Part shown: piece by piece, positions 27,591 to 41,236 of the stretch
Position numbering within the stretch: the stretch's first letter is position 1
Layout: the number at the start of each line of letters is the position of its first letter
Source: Manduca sexta
Taxonomy: Eukaryota > Arthropoda > Insecta > Lepidoptera > Sphingidae
Assembly (NCBI RefSeq): GCF_014839805.1
Contig: NC_051131.1
Location: 11,024,913 to 11,088,912, forward strand
Length of the DNA: 64,000 bases
Reading direction: 5' to 3'
The notes under the pieces: generated by a model
What the model saw: the letters and a program-made list of their open reading frames with translations, nothing else
Database searches by the model: none
Told to the model about the DNA's origin: nothing
Position numbers and translations under genes: made by a program

Positions 27591-30500
27591 AATATCACAA
27601 CAGTTACAAAGAAAATACTTCTAGAAAATTCTGCGCAAAGATAATTAAGTCAAATCAGACGCACGTCGACGCGTTATTATCTTTATATTTTACGGATTAT
27701 AATGTTGCCAAAAAAGCCGATTTATCTTTGCCTAATCGCGGTTTTCGCCAAAGAGATTCCAGGGCTTAATCTTTATTAGATTTTGTGTCATTAGCGAGAA
27801 TGTGGGTGGTGATAGTGGATATTGATCCGGCGGTACTTATACGTGATTAACGAATATTATTTTGGAAAATTTTAGAGCATAATTAATTTTAAGGCAAAGG
27901 CTCGACGGTGTTTTTTTAAATATTTAGGGTTTTAAAGTGATAGAGTTATGGATTAATTTGTTTATACTGTAAACTATTAATGGGCTCGCTCAGCCGAGGT
28001 ATCACTATACATAGAAAAAGCAACTGACAGTTTGGTGTTGCGATTCATAATCTATGATTTAGGTTTTCCAGAGGCCCAAACACGCTTTTCCTCCTTCAAT
28101 TCCTTAAAACCGTAATCTTTTCAGACAAATCTCTTAAATTGCTGAACTGAATTTAAAGCATTTTTCTAAGTAGACATAGAGGTTTAAAAAAGTAATGTAA
28201 GGTATTTTATCACGAGAAAAAATCCACGCTAACAAATAACCGATAATGTATGAAATTGAAATGAAATTAGCAAGAATCTCATTCCTTAGTGACTTTCTTA
28301 CTGCTCAAATATTAGTATTTAATTACAAAGCTCCTTTGTGCAGATTAGTGTCGTAGCTAGATCCACGGTTGTGCCGCCCGACGGATTCGTTCTAAAGAGC
28401 TTATCGCTCATAAATTATTGAAGACTCACGGATCGGCTACCGGCTTTTATTTTCATTCAACGTTAAGATATCGATTATTGCTTTATAACGATGCACGTTA
28501 TGTTATTCGAATTGAAATATATTTTGAACTATGTTATATGTTGAGCTCCTTTTTCCGCACTTAGCCCGTAGTAGGTTGGGTCGTTTTAGGTTGCGTACTG
28601 TTTAGGTAAAGAATAGTCTTTACTTTTATTAAATTGATCTGGTAAAGAATTAATATTCATATTATTATTATATCATAGAATTAATATTTTGTAATATTGG
28701 CAATGTTTCTTGAGTAAGCCGGTATGTGAGTATATCTTGCACACAACTGGAGTAAGGTGAAACTAAAATTTATATTCCTTTTTTACGCGCACCGAGGGAC
28801 TAACCACATGAAATTAAAACAGGTCCCCGGCCCTTTACATCGCATCTTGAGCAATAAAATCGATTTATAGACTCAGCTGCGTCCATTGCTATTGTATTTT
28901 TATTTCAAAGATATGTCCAAGAATTAATACATGTCTATTTATGTGAGTATTATACAGTTTTGATATTGTCCCTTGCGACAATATTCTTTACTTTCGATAC
29001 TATTGTCAAAGTTTACTTTCTCCCCACTACTACTAGAATCGATATATGATTTATTTGTCGTTTGTTATACCAGATTATTTCTTGTACAGTGATATATTAC
29101 CATTAAAATTTATTTAATGTTTTTAATGTCACAATGTTGGAAATAAAATTTTATTACTTATATTTTCACTTCGAATGCGTGTTTGATTTTTAGGAAAGGA
29201 AAAAACATTATTCTTTTATAATCGTTTTTACAGCTTACAAAAGTAAAGAGTGGTTGTTAATTTTGTCGTCCAAGACAATCATCTCGCCCAGGTTTTCGTG
29301 CATCTATGCGTTTTGTTGAATTATCAGAATCAACAATGCTTTTGTGGCCGTGGATTCAAAAGCGTTTTTTAATTCTTTATTGCCAAAAATTTACGACACT
29401 TCACATGATTTTGGAGTATATATACTACCCAGTAAAATACTTAAACCGTTCCATTGATCCTAAGGTCTTAAGATTAATTTATTATTAGATTAATCCGCCA
29501 CTACAACATCGGGCTTAGTTCTAATGACATGCTTGCTCGATAGTTTCGCATACCGCTGTTTGTCGAACTACACCGAACTAAAGACAAATATCGATACATA
29601 ACAAATATTTGTTTTGTTGCGGAAGCCAACGTTTCAATTAGCCTTATATTAATATAGAATTAGAACGTAAACTTATAATTTGCATGTTTTCTGTGAAATT
29701 GCCATTGTTTATACCACAGGCGTTATGAGTAACAAAAAGCATTGTTATTTTTAATTACTTTTAGTTGCAGGGTTTATTTTTTTTGATTTCACGCATGATT
29801 ACCTCCAGCTAAAATAGCGTTATGGTATAATAGGCTGTGAAGCATTCAGTTCTGCGTTTGATTCCCAACTAGGGTATATAAAACTTGTTACAGAAAGTTG
29901 AATAAAGACATACTTGGAGTTGGCCGTAAATGAAATTTGCGCGCGAATAATTGTTGCGCTTAGCTAACTTTCAGGAGTAAATACATGAATGTGTAAAATA
30001 CATATAATGTGCCTTTAGAATACTTCTCGCAATTTACTAAGTATAATTTGTAGAAACAGTACAAATCCACAATTGTTCACGACATGAATTCTTCAACATA
30101 AAATATCTCGAACATTTGTTTAATTACTTATTCCTTCACGTATCTTTATCATCCCGAATTCTCGCCTATTTACGTTTTAAAAGTAAAATGAAGCTCAATA
30201 AACATTTTTTCTGTTCGTTGCCTCAAAACATTTATAACTATTTACGAGCAGGCACTAAACACGAGGCGTGCAAACGAAACTACTTTTATCAAGCAAGCAG
30301 GTGCAACACAACCTGACTTGTTCATCCACTGTATCTTTAAAAGGAATGCTCTATTTATAGTAAAGGTCGAAGAGAAAAAAACTCTTACAAATGTCATTAC
30401 GACAGTGAAATTATAATTTCCTTTGTGCTATTAACAAAAAATTTCTTCAAAGTAACGTTTTAAATTAGGCTTTTGTTTTTAAAGTCGAAATTAACCTTTG

Positions 30501-32870
30501 AAGTTGAAGTTTGAATTGTAAAAATTGTGTTTTTCTTATCAAGAAGTTGAAAAATGTTAATGTGATGGTAAAATGCGTCTTTTGGCTCCGTAATTTATTC
30601 TATGGGATCAAGTGTTACTTGTAATGCTTTAAATTATAATAGAAACAGGTATAATTATCTTATTCATATCATATTAGTCGTCATTGCATAATTTAACTGC
30701 ACAGATGCACTAAGAGTCTAATATCTTCAAGTATTCCGTGGTTGCTTTTTATTTCGTTTCCACGATTGGCTTTGTGGGACTCGTGACCTTAGTAGGATTC
30801 CAAGAAATCCAATTTCTTACGACAGAAAATTGCAGATATTATAATGCGTTTTATGTAAATAACGATTAAGGTCATTTTAATAATAGTTTATTGATTGCAT
30901 TAGGTTTAATTTATTGTGTGCCTTGTTTTTGGCCACCGCACAGATCTTGTCAATATGTCTACAAATCCCGTCCCTATCTAGACTGATTTTACAAGTTAGT
31001 AATTGTTCCGAATTCTATTGAGTCAATTATAATTATTATTTACTTATCAACGTGATCATAATGCATATGAATTCCTATAGTTGTTGGTCGCTGTTACTCT
31101 AAAGTAAATCTAAAGTAAAAACAAAATCCACAATATACATTTTTCGTTACCAGCTCATAAATAAACTCCAACACTTTGTTAAAAGAAATATACAAAGTCG
31201 GTTCCCATAAGCGATCGTCCGTAATGAAGCCATGTGTCCTCAGTACAAACAATCAGAGCTCGGCTCGCCACATGCGCTGGAACTTGACATTGATAGGAAT
31301 ATGGTACATGTGGGGTGACTTTGATTAACACGTCGCGACGGTGCAAAAAGAATCTTAAATGTATTTAAATTAAGACATTAATTTAATTTACAGCTTCAAT
31401 TTGATTTATTAATCAGGAACAGTGTAAATATGGATGTTCAAATTATCTTTATGATTTTATGGAGCTAAATAAAAAATATGATAAAAATATAATATATATT
31501 TCTTATCTGCTTTTATAATCTTAATTATTTTATTTCTTTTATTAATCTAAATAATGCATTTACTAAGACAGGAAAACGAAATTACATTTTTTTTATTCAT
31601 CGGTAATGGGCTGAATGCATTAATTTCTGCTTTGACATCCTATTTCATAGTCTCTTTATGGCAACAAATCATATTTGGTCGAAAAAACTGAGCAGTTCAC
31701 TCTCTTGTTTCTGTCTACGATAGGGTCGCAAAACTATACCATATTTTCATATCTAGCGTATAATGGGCCGGATGCAATAATTTCTGTCTGGACAACCCTA
31801 TTTTGCAGACATTCCGCCGTGGAGCGCGGGTGAATATTCACAAAGCATCGCCTTAATTGCTTCTGGCATGTTAGACCGTTCGCCTAAATCGTCTAACCTT
31901 TTGAATATAGACGTAATATTTTATCAATAACTACGAACGCGTTTAGTATGAGTTTCATCATAGACAATTGCACTTATAAACGAAAATATCTGTTACTTGT
32001 TCATTGTGCTCAGCAGCCATTGAGCGACCCGTGAGGCGATTTTAGAACCACTTTGTTTTTTTCTTCCACCAATCTGCAGTGTACACACAATTGTATTCTA
32101 GTTTGGAATTATAGTAATATTACTTATTGCTTATTAAAGCCTCAAGAATACTAATGCAAATCAGGGTAAACTAGGTTCTTATTAAAAAAAGCGGTGTGGC
32201 GCGAAGCCAAATCTGGAAGCCATTTAATTTTTAATTCTGAATCTTCACAACCGAAGTTATATTAAGATAAAGTAATAAACATTTAAGATCCAGAGGAGTA
32301 ATAAAACTTCATTGTCTTTGAGAAATAAAGCGCGTTATAATACTGGAAATTCGAATGTAAGTAATAATTAGTTTCGTTGAGATGGTCACTAGGGGATGCG
32401 AATAAAACATGCGAGTTAAAGATACTTTCTCAGCTTATCTTTCTATATTTGAACTTTAGAATCTTATCTTGATAATATTATATACAAAAAGTGTGTTTGT
32501 TTGAAGCAAAGTCAGCGACATTGTTGTGAAATTACGACCATGCTCCCTAAACAAAGATAAAAAAAGACAGAAACTGCTGAACGAATTTGACCGTTTGGCA
32601 TACCCTAAATTGTCTTAGAGTAACATAGAGACTTTTTAAGTAACCACTGGATCTTTATTTCAAAAAAGGTATTTCACGAAGGGAAGTCGCGAGCCACACT
32701 TAGGGGTTTGAACGTTGAATAAATAACATCTGATATAGTCAAGGGATCCTATTCCATATACTGGGGTATATCCGCTTTTTTGCAATTACCAGCGATCTAA
32801 GTGAAAGACAACTTTGATTCTACTTAGTGTAAGCGTAAAAGAGTTTAAAATCCCTTATTTACCTGAAGAT

Positions 32871-33246
32871 CAATCCTCCTAGCCGAAATTTCGACTACCT
32901 ACGGAGATATCATAGTGCAAAAGTGTGTGCGCAATACACAGGTGCACTCTCTGTTCCTTCACTCTTATAGTAGATACTCTTATAGTAGATACTCTTATAG
33001 TTCGGTGAGAGGGCAATCCGACATGACCGGAGAGGGACAAGGTGCTAGACCAACGGCTTTTCGTGCTTTCCGAGGCGCGGGGGTATCACACCGCCAACTT
33101 CCTGACTCCGAGCTGTGACTGAGTAGTGTTTTAAGTTGGATAAATTCAGTCACAATTATTTTGGCCCGCCCCGGGATTCGAACCCATGACTCAACGCAGT
33201 GTTCGTACTCGTAATGTGTACTATTACAACTACGCCTGCGAGGCAC
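32871..33246 (-). repeat. tRNA-derived SINE, family C, full length
   Basis: The right end holds the tRNA-like head with box B (GGGTTCGAATCCCGGGGCG on the minus strand). The body has CAATCCGACATGACCGG, and the left end is ATCCTCCTAGCCGAAATTTC. An internal 15-base motif is repeated at 32961-33000. The 67- and 83-residue frames here are shadows. Confidence 0.8.
32961..33000. repeat. 15-base microduplication inside SINE
   Basis: ACTCTTATAGTAGAT occurs twice in full and once in part, where other family C copies have a single ACTCTTATAG-like motif. Confidence 0.85.
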
Positions 33247-36200
33247 TTGGCTTATTATAACGTCGACTTATTTACCTATAGGGTTATCAAAGCCGTTTTT
33301 CAATTGGAACGCCTGTAATTGCAATAAGATGGATTTTCACCCATAGACTGAATTGTCTCTTGGCTATATCTTATCCGAAGTCCAGAATCTTATTTGCTCA
33401 CATTTTCACGGGCTAACGAAACCGTAACAAAGTTCACGTGTTTTTACTAACATGTTAATTAATGCGTGTAGAGGCTACCGTTCGTGGGTGTGGGAGCCGA
33501 ACTGAGATTAGAGCAGTATTGTAATGAATAATTATCGTTTTGGTATTGTGGTATTCGCCTCAGTTGCACCTATGCACGACTTACGTGGGAAGTATTTTGG
33601 CGTATTTGATATTTGCCATATATTAAAATGTTTTGTTATATCTAACCTCGCTCTGGGATAAGTAATTGCGTGAGATATTCCCAATTTTATTTTGGTTGGC
33701 TATTTGATAAGATAATGTAGATAACTACTCAAGAAACTATATAAGTAACGTACAAAAAATTCCGGTATTGAAATCAATATCAAACCTCGGTCTCTCGCGC
33801 GATAGGCGTGGTGCTGAACACTGTACTACTGAGGATGTGATTGACAATGATCTAATAAATCAACTTAAGCGTTTAATAATGCGATTTTGTTACATCGAGG
33901 AAATACGAAAATTAATCCTTATTATTAGTAAAAAATTGCCAAAGTATCATGCGCCCTTTTCCAATATCAGCCATTTTACAAACTCATCAAAACAAACTTC
34001 GGTTTCGAACAACGGAAAACGTAAGACAAAAATAAAACACAAAAACGCACCATGAAATGATATTTGCGAAGGAAGTTTCATATCCGCAATGGAAACTATC
34101 CGATGCGAGCGAATTCACACAGTTTTAATTAAACAGAAATCTGATTACAGTGCGCGATCACACGTGACTGAATTATGGTGATATCGATAATATGTGGAAC
34201 ACATTTCGTGAATTCGATTCGCCGTGTACCAATTCCGTGCAATTATTGTAAACTACGCGGTCATGACTGTAGATTAGTGTAATGAATCGGGTGTTCACAT
34301 TCGATTGTGGTAATCGATTTAAAATCGTGGTAGTCGATGTGGTAGACGTCCCCATTTTTTAAATATGGAATGCCGAGTTTGATATGCCAGTATGTGTTTT
34401 GAAATAAAAAGTGTCAAAAATTTAGAATATGTAATCAAAGATTTTTTACGTTAGGTTAGTTTTGCGCTGTTATGAATTGTTTTGTAATTTTTGAAAATAA
34501 TTTCAATGAACATAAGTACTTTAAACTATTAAACTTTACTGACAAAATGAATTTACTACTTATCTATTTACTTTTTATATACTTTAAGATATGAATACGA
34601 ACATTGCCAAAACTCTGTAGTGAAAATCTTCCTAACTTTTATACTAACCATTACAATTTACAAACAAAACACCTGTTGAAAAACAAACAATTAATTTAGG
34701 AATCAAAATGTTTCGCACGAGCCGTTACCACTTAGCAGATGAACCGCAAACAATATTCATACAAACTTTTACTCTCTCGATAGCCACTCTGAGAGTCAAT
34801 GTTGCATATTTTTATTGTCGACCCCATGAATGGCGGAACAAAAATAATAAACGTGTTATTGTGCCGTGGAGTGGCGCGTGCCGGCTGTCGAGTGGGCCAC
34901 TCGGACCGGGTGAGACCGGGAGTTCCCACAGGAAACTCTGAGCGCGGCCCTCCACAATCTCATTGAGTATTGTCTAGTTTTTGTAAATTGATATTTTTAT
35001 TGTGTCGGTTTATGGTGCGATATAAGTTTTGATTTATTGATGGGTTTAAGTTATACTCATACAAGGTCAATTTGAAGTTGCGTGAATCAATGAAACCATA
35101 TACTTGAGTTCTTGAAAACGAAAATACTATAGATTTAAAATAAATAAGTGTAAGTTTAAAGTGCAAAATAAATATAATATAAAGTAATTTTAATTTTATT
35201 TACTCAAATTTTTCAGAGCGGCTTACTTTTAGTCAGATATTTGTTTTTAAATATTTGTAATTCATTGATGATTTTTATACCATAGATATTTAATATCTTA
35301 TGGCAAATTTTACACCACGGATATTTAATATCTTGGATTTGATTAAAAAAGTGATAACTAACTTTCTCTATGCCACGTTAGTCACAAAAAAACGAGCATA
35401 CAATTTTTTTATTCCTATAATATTTTTTGATAAGACGCGGATGTACACAAGTTGTATATCATTATTCATTCACTTGGAATTAAACGATGCCCACAATCTA
35501 ATTAATGCATGAGTACATACAAAGCTCATTCACGTCGTTCGATGTCAACGAGTGAATCGGGAGGGGTTCGACTACAATGGATCGCACAAGCTTTGTCCAT
35601 TTCGTTGTACTCTATGAACAAGCATTCATTTCGCCACATTCATCGTGGGATATATTTGGCGCGTGTGTACACTTTACATTTACTATTTATTTCGGTATTT
35701 TTTTGGTTATGCGCATTTGTTGACTTATGTTGAAATAAAATGCACGTATTTTGATTTTTTCGGTTATAATAAAATACTTATGTAAAGTGTTACCTGTAAC
35801 GATATTGTTGATTCCTGTTTTCTATATCGATAGTTAAAAGGCTAAATGAATTATGCGACAATTTTTTCGATACTAATTTTCTTACATATTTAAAATCAGC
35901 TCCTTTTTTATGTTTTTATAACTTAGTCAAAAGTTTTCGAGAAAAATTTCGCTTAAGTCAATTAGCCTTTCAACTGACGATATGAACTTTGTTTTCCTCA
36001 CATTACATCACTAAAGATTAAATACAAATTATAGTCCTATGCTAATTTAATCCTCGCCAGTAAATACTACCTATAACAATTAAAAAACAAAAAGACCTAC
36101 TCGAGTCATCTTAACTTTAGATAAATTGCACTATAGTTTCACAATAAAGATTTGGTCGTTCATTTATCACGTAGTGTACAATCTAAGCATCGTAGCCGTC

Positions 36201-36437
36201 CATTACCAGTCGTCCGCAGAATGAGAACATCTGCGCGCCCGAGGCCGTTGGTCTCTGGCCTGCAATCTCCTGATATGAAACATAGAGGCTAGAACAAACG
36301 TATTATCTTCGCGGCTCAGGCTGAATGCTCTGGGTTAAAATCTGCCTCAAAATGCGGTTGGACTGTTTGGTTAGTCGTAGGTAATTGGTTGTTAAGATTA
36401 ACTTAGGTATTAGAGAAATATATGTTGCTTATAACAG
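33247..36437. other. Intergenic, unassigned, with one GC-rich patch
   Basis: No recognised gene. A fragment near 33266-33330 (CCTATAGGGTTATCAAAGCC) recurs in diverged form near 37940-38000 and 58470-58530. The stretch 34850-34960 is much more GC-rich than its surroundings. The open frames at 33768-34055, 34708-34941, 35300-35512 and 35509-35733 show no recognisable domain. Confidence 0.4.
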
Positions 36438-36672
36438 TGCTGCGGTAGGGTAGTTGTATTATGCGACTGCTGGGGTCTCGGGTTCGATCTCTAGACCGGG
36501 CGAAATGATATTGAGATTTTCTATTCAGTATTAGCCCGGAGTCTGGAATTTATGTCAAATACGCCCCCCCCCCCCATCACATCGTGGGACGGAATACACA
36601 TGGCGGAAAGAGGGTGTACCAGTTCAGTCTCTGCCTGCGCCTTCGGGTAAAGGGCGTGAGCGTGTGTATATA
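36438..36672 (+). repeat. tRNA-derived SINE, family B
   Basis: Box-B-like GGTTCGATCTCTAGACC, body with TATTCAGTATTAGCCCGGAG, a run of C near 36564, and tail CTTCGGGTAAAGGGCGTGAG. Confidence 0.7.
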
Positions 36673-39254
36673 TATGTTATCTACTAAAAATAATAAATCT
36701 TGAAACTGGGGCAAAAGTTTTAATTCGATATAAGAGTTTCGTTTTTCACAATATATATGTTTATAACATTTCTCGGCAGGCGTAGCGTACCATTTGAACG
36801 TCTCATAACTCAGTTGTATAAGATATGAATCAACTTATTAGTCACTTTTCTCCTTTCAGTCTGGTAGATAATATAAGTTGTCAAGCCTGTTACTTAAAAA
36901 CCACAAAATTACATAATTTGATCATACCGACGCTTAAAAGGCAGACATATCTAAGCGACAATCAGTAACTTTTGAGTAGAAAGATTTAATGCTTTGATTT
37001 TAATTAGAAAATTCATAACAATTAAACTATTTACTTTATAAAAATATTGTCTAATGATACTAAAATTATCCTAGACCTACAAAACCCAGATCAAACCACA
37101 CAGAAATCTGGAGATTCCAAATATTTGCATAACTCATTTTCAGTATATTTGTCGTTTAGATATGATTGTCTATCAAGCATCGATACTATGATATTCACAG
37201 GCCAATCTAAAACTTATCTCATTCACAAACCATCTTGCAAAATACAAACAAATGCAATTTCCCCACTTTGAAGTTACATTCTCAACAAAATCAAACAAAG
37301 ACGTGGAATCAAATCATATCTCTTGTTATGAGCCAATGTTTCATGAATAATACCAAATGTACCGCGTTATTATACAGAGCACGTAGCCGACCGAGTGCCT
37401 TGTTTCTTCTCTGATGCATCTTATGCAATGAGATAGAATAAGATATTTGGTACGAGAAATTATTTAGTGCCTGCTGAGATAACTTGAGACTTAAGACCTG
37501 TGTTATTTAAAGTCATTTTATTTATTTATGTAAATTACCATAATCCGTAAGGACCCTCAACGAAGGATACACGACATATAATAAAAATAATGGGGTAGTA
37601 TTTTCACAATTAACAGCGTGACGTGCTTTTTGCATATGAAACCACATACTTATGTTCTTGAACATAGCATTTGATAATACGTTACTCGAATCGTAGACGT
37701 AAAATAAGAGTATGTTTCTAAAAAAACAAAAGTCAATAAAAAGTAATTTTAATTTTATGCGCCCTAATTTCACTACCACCCACTACTGATCTAAGAAAAT
37801 TTGTCGTAAAGACATCACGCTTACAGTTAGAAATACACTAACGCACGCGCCACAAAACAGCAAGTAAAATTGGGATGATTTTTAGGAGAGATGAAAAGGA
37901 ATATGTGTGTGTTTGTCAATGAGACTCAAAACTCCACCTATTTATCTATGCGGCCATCAAAGCTATCCTTTGATCAAAACGCCCGTAATGGCAAAAAGAC
38001 GGAATAGGACTCTCTGAACTTACTTCTAGATAATACTGATTGTGATTTAAACGAAATAAATATTAAAAAAAATGATTCCCTCTAATTTATTCTTGTAAAA
38101 CAACAAACAAATTGAACACTCGTTAATTCACAATTTGAATAGCTAAAAGTATTAACAAATTAGTGTACAGAAGATGGATTGTAGTAAAATAAAGCTTTTG
38201 AATATTCACCGCAGACACACCCATTCATTAGTTTGCAACTTGAAGACCTGAGCGAACAGTAGACGGGTCGTTTTGTATTTTTACCCAGTTGCGTGCAGCG
38301 ACCACCCACGCTCGACCTCTAGGACCTTTCCATTCGGCCCTTGTGGAACCGTATAATTATGCATTCGAGAAGGACAGAGGAGCTCCGAGTATAATGGTTG
38401 CCTTAAACTAATGATGCCAGTGAAAGATGAGGGCTATTTGTTAAGGGACTGACTACATTACGCTGTTTAAAGCTGGAGTCATATTCCAACGCTATATCAA
38501 TGCCTTTTATTGATGATGTGTAATGAATTGATCACGGATTGATATCGGAGTAGTCTTATTTTGAGACATGGGATTTTGTTTCTAATTTTTTTATTTATAA
38601 GGTCTAAAAAAATATTTTTCAACTCATAACTTGATAATGAGATTTATTTACGAGTTGAAGCTGAACTTCAGCAAGTCTCTATTCTTCTATCTGGGAACGT
38701 TATTTGTCCTTAACCAGTAAGGAAAGTAGTCATATACGATAGGTATCGAAAATAAAAACTGTATCTAAATGCGAAACTTCTATAATTTGAGCAGTGGAGT
38801 CCTTCCATTCCAGTTAAATAACATTTTCTTCCAGAATGTAACAAGCGTGGCGTACGCTATAAAATAATAATAATATAAACGTACGCTACGCGTACTGTAC
38901 GGCGGCGTACGCTATACTGTAGTCTTATTTATACTAACATTGAACTACTTATTCGCAGAGTTTGTTGTAATAAAAATTTTAAGTAATTTTTATAAGAGAA
39001 ATTTAAAAGTTTTATGAAGCATTCACAAACTGTTATTTCCCTTCAATGTTTAAGAAGCCAATGCGTGGCATGAATCTAAGTATAAAAAGCTGTTTCATTG
39101 CATTACTGCTATCTGGGTACAATATTACTAGTTCAGAGATCCCTTGAGAATCCTAATAAAAATAATAATTATTTGGGATAGGCAATAGCAACTAATAATA
39201 TAAACAAGATTTTAATAGACACATACAAGACAAACTAGTAGAAAGTAGTAATTC

Positions 39255-39570
39255 ACTGTTGGTAGGTCTCTCATATATGAGAATCCGCCTGAGTAGGTAT
39301 CACCATAATGTCCATTAGTGCCGCCAAGCAACAGTGTGTTGTCACAGTTGTGTTCCAGTTTAAAGGAGATTGTAGCCAGTGTAACTACTGGACATAATGA
39401 GTCTCAACATCTCATGTTGCCAGATGGCAAGCGCGGAGGAATCCCAAATAATACTTTGTAATTCAAGGTGTTGGATGATGTTTCTTCTATTTATGGGCGG
39501 TCGTATCGCATACCATCAGACGAAAGACAAGCTCGTCTCGTCATTTAAAGCAATTAAATAAAAAAATAAA
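39255..39570 (+). mobile_element. Non-LTR retroelement 3' end, family E
   Basis: Runs through CATAATGAGTCTCAACATCTC and GGCGGTCGTATCGCATACCA to an A-rich tail (CAATTAAATAAAAAAATAAA). The same unit is found inverted at 47518-47790. No reading frame survives. Confidence 0.55.
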
Positions 39571-39797
39571 GGCATGAAAATATTCATTTAGCTTTGACAT
39601 AAAAAAATACAGCCGCTGAGAGTAATTAGTTTCCAGTGTGTTCGTAGCTCTAAAGAGGCTGCGGGCGGGAAAATAAGTGATAGATAAAAGTGTGAAGTTT
39701 TTCACTTCAATGGCTTCGGTGTATACGACGAGCCTTTGATTAAAGAGATAGCGTGTTTAAAATTTGGTTATTAGATGGATGTGTTATATCTGTTTAT

Positions 39798-40011
39798 AGT
39801 AATATTATAAAGAGGAAAAGTTGGTGAGTTTGTTCGTGTGTTTGTAGGTTTGTAGGGGCTAATTTCTGGAGCGACTAAGCCGATTTTGTTTATTTTTTCA
39901 CTAATAGGAATATATGTACTTCTGAGTGCTATAGGCCACTTTTTATCTCGGGAAACTATTTATTCCAGAAAAACCTTTTTCACACGGGCGAAGCCGCATA
40001 CAAAAGCTAGT
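39798..40011 (+). mobile_element. Helitron-like element
   Basis: Ends CACGGGCGAAGCCGCATACA AAAGCTAGT with the usual hairpin; internal GGAGCGACTAAGCCGATTTT and CTGAGTGCTATAGGCCAC match the family. Confidence 0.7.
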
Positions 40012-40444
40012 ATTAAATATTAAGGGTTAGATCATTTTCATATTTATTATCGTTTATTGATAAATATATCAGTTTTAAAGCTTGTGGTGTGAACAAAGAA
40101 AACACAAAAACATTTCGATAAAATTAAAATGGCGCAATGAAACACAATATCATTCTCTTGTTTGTTTCATTGAGGGACAGCTGTCAGATAAAAGATCCAA
40201 GCAATAAATAATTATTACCTGACTAAATATTATAAAATGCGGAATGATTATGCTTTATTCATACAGCAGTATTTTTTAATTTAGTCGTGTTGTATTTATT
40301 TGTTTTGTGAATAATTGTCTGATGATTGAAAAGTAGCCCGTAAACGTTTTGTTTGATCAAATATTACCACAAACATCCGAATATCAATAGTAGAAATTAG
40401 AATAGAATATGTTTATTGCTATTTTATTATATATACAGATTTAT

Positions 40445-40686
40445 TATTAGCTTTTGCCGATGTCTCTGAACATGTGAAATAGATTTTCCTGAATAAATAT
40501 TTTCCCGCGGTAAATAGCACTTAAGAGTAATGCTTCTTACTAGTGAAAAAAAATCAAAATCAGTTTAGTAGTTCCTGAGATTAGCGCATTCAAGCAAACA
40601 AATCCTTCAGCTTTATTTTTTACATTGTTACAACATCGAGAAACCAACGAATTTTATGTTATAATATATTATATATTAGTATAGAT
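40445..40686 (-). mobile_element. Helitron-like element, decayed
   Basis: The plus strand starts ATTAGCTTTTGCCGATGTC and ends AGCTTTATTTTTT...TTAGTATAGAT; TTTAGTAGTTCCTGAGATTA is the family's conserved 5' block in reverse. Confidence 0.6.
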
Positions 40687-40980
40687 TTCAATTTTATTTT
40701 CTTTTAATGTCTGCACTCACTCATCACACCAAAGCCAGTAAATAAACAAACTTTTAAATGCTGCCCGCATAGATCTCGGCCGCATTTATTTCCAACCAGT
40801 ACCCTAGTTTTATTTTCTTTTTCTCGATTCTCTTTAACTGTTGTAGAATAAATAGCGGCTGTATTTATTACAGAGGGATTTAATTGTTGACCACTAACAG
40901 CGCGCCGACCACATTTCTTGTTTTATATTGCAACTTGTCCCATTTTGGTCAACGATGTTAGGGTAAGGACATACCGACAG

Positions 40981-41130
40981 ATACGGTAGCGAATTCTTTA
41001 GGAATAGTGCCAAAATAGACTCAGGGCTGATACCAAGCAGGTAAACCCAATATAAGTGTGATCTACTGGAGATTCAAGCCCTGAACCTCTGTACTGCAGT
41101 AGTAATACAATTATACCACCAAGGCAGTCC
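40981..41130 (-). repeat. SINE family B fragment
   Basis: CAGGGCTGATACCAAGCAGG and GAGATTCAAGCCC-like box B region followed by CCACCAAGGCAGTCC at the head end. It directly abuts a family A fragment. Confidence 0.6.
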
Positions 41131-41236
41131 ATAAGCCGTGTATTATATACTACCCCACTGCTGGGAACGAGCGTCCTTTACTAATAAGAGGGTTTTAAGG
41201 TACAGTTCACCACGCTGGCCAACTGCTGGTTGGATC
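41131..41236 (-). repeat. SINE family A fragment
   Basis: AAGCCGTGTATTATATACTA, CCCCACTGCTGGGAACG and CACCACGCTGGCCAACTGC correspond to the tail part of family A; the head is missing. Confidence 0.55.

Larger units (their letters stand above)
25998..32870. other. Gene-poor interval
   Basis: Nearly 7 kb without a supportable gene. It holds a truncated SINE (26742-27013), a foldback family P piece (27371-27590), a tRNA-like SINE head near 29812-29880, a diverged direct repeat (31604-31650 and 31763-31806) and a weak Helitron-like stretch around 32470-32700. Somewhat GC-richer unique stretches near 28350-28460 and 31200-31340 are unexplained. Confidence 0.4.

Noticed and set aside
33160..33246. 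Functional tRNA gene, suggested by a GGTTCGAATCCC box B
   Set aside because: It is the head of a SINE with the family C body attached; the acceptor stem does not pair convincingly.
34708..34941. 77-residue frame covering the GC-rich island
   Set aside because: No recognisable domain and an equally long frame on the opposite strand; kept only as an unexplained GC-rich patch.
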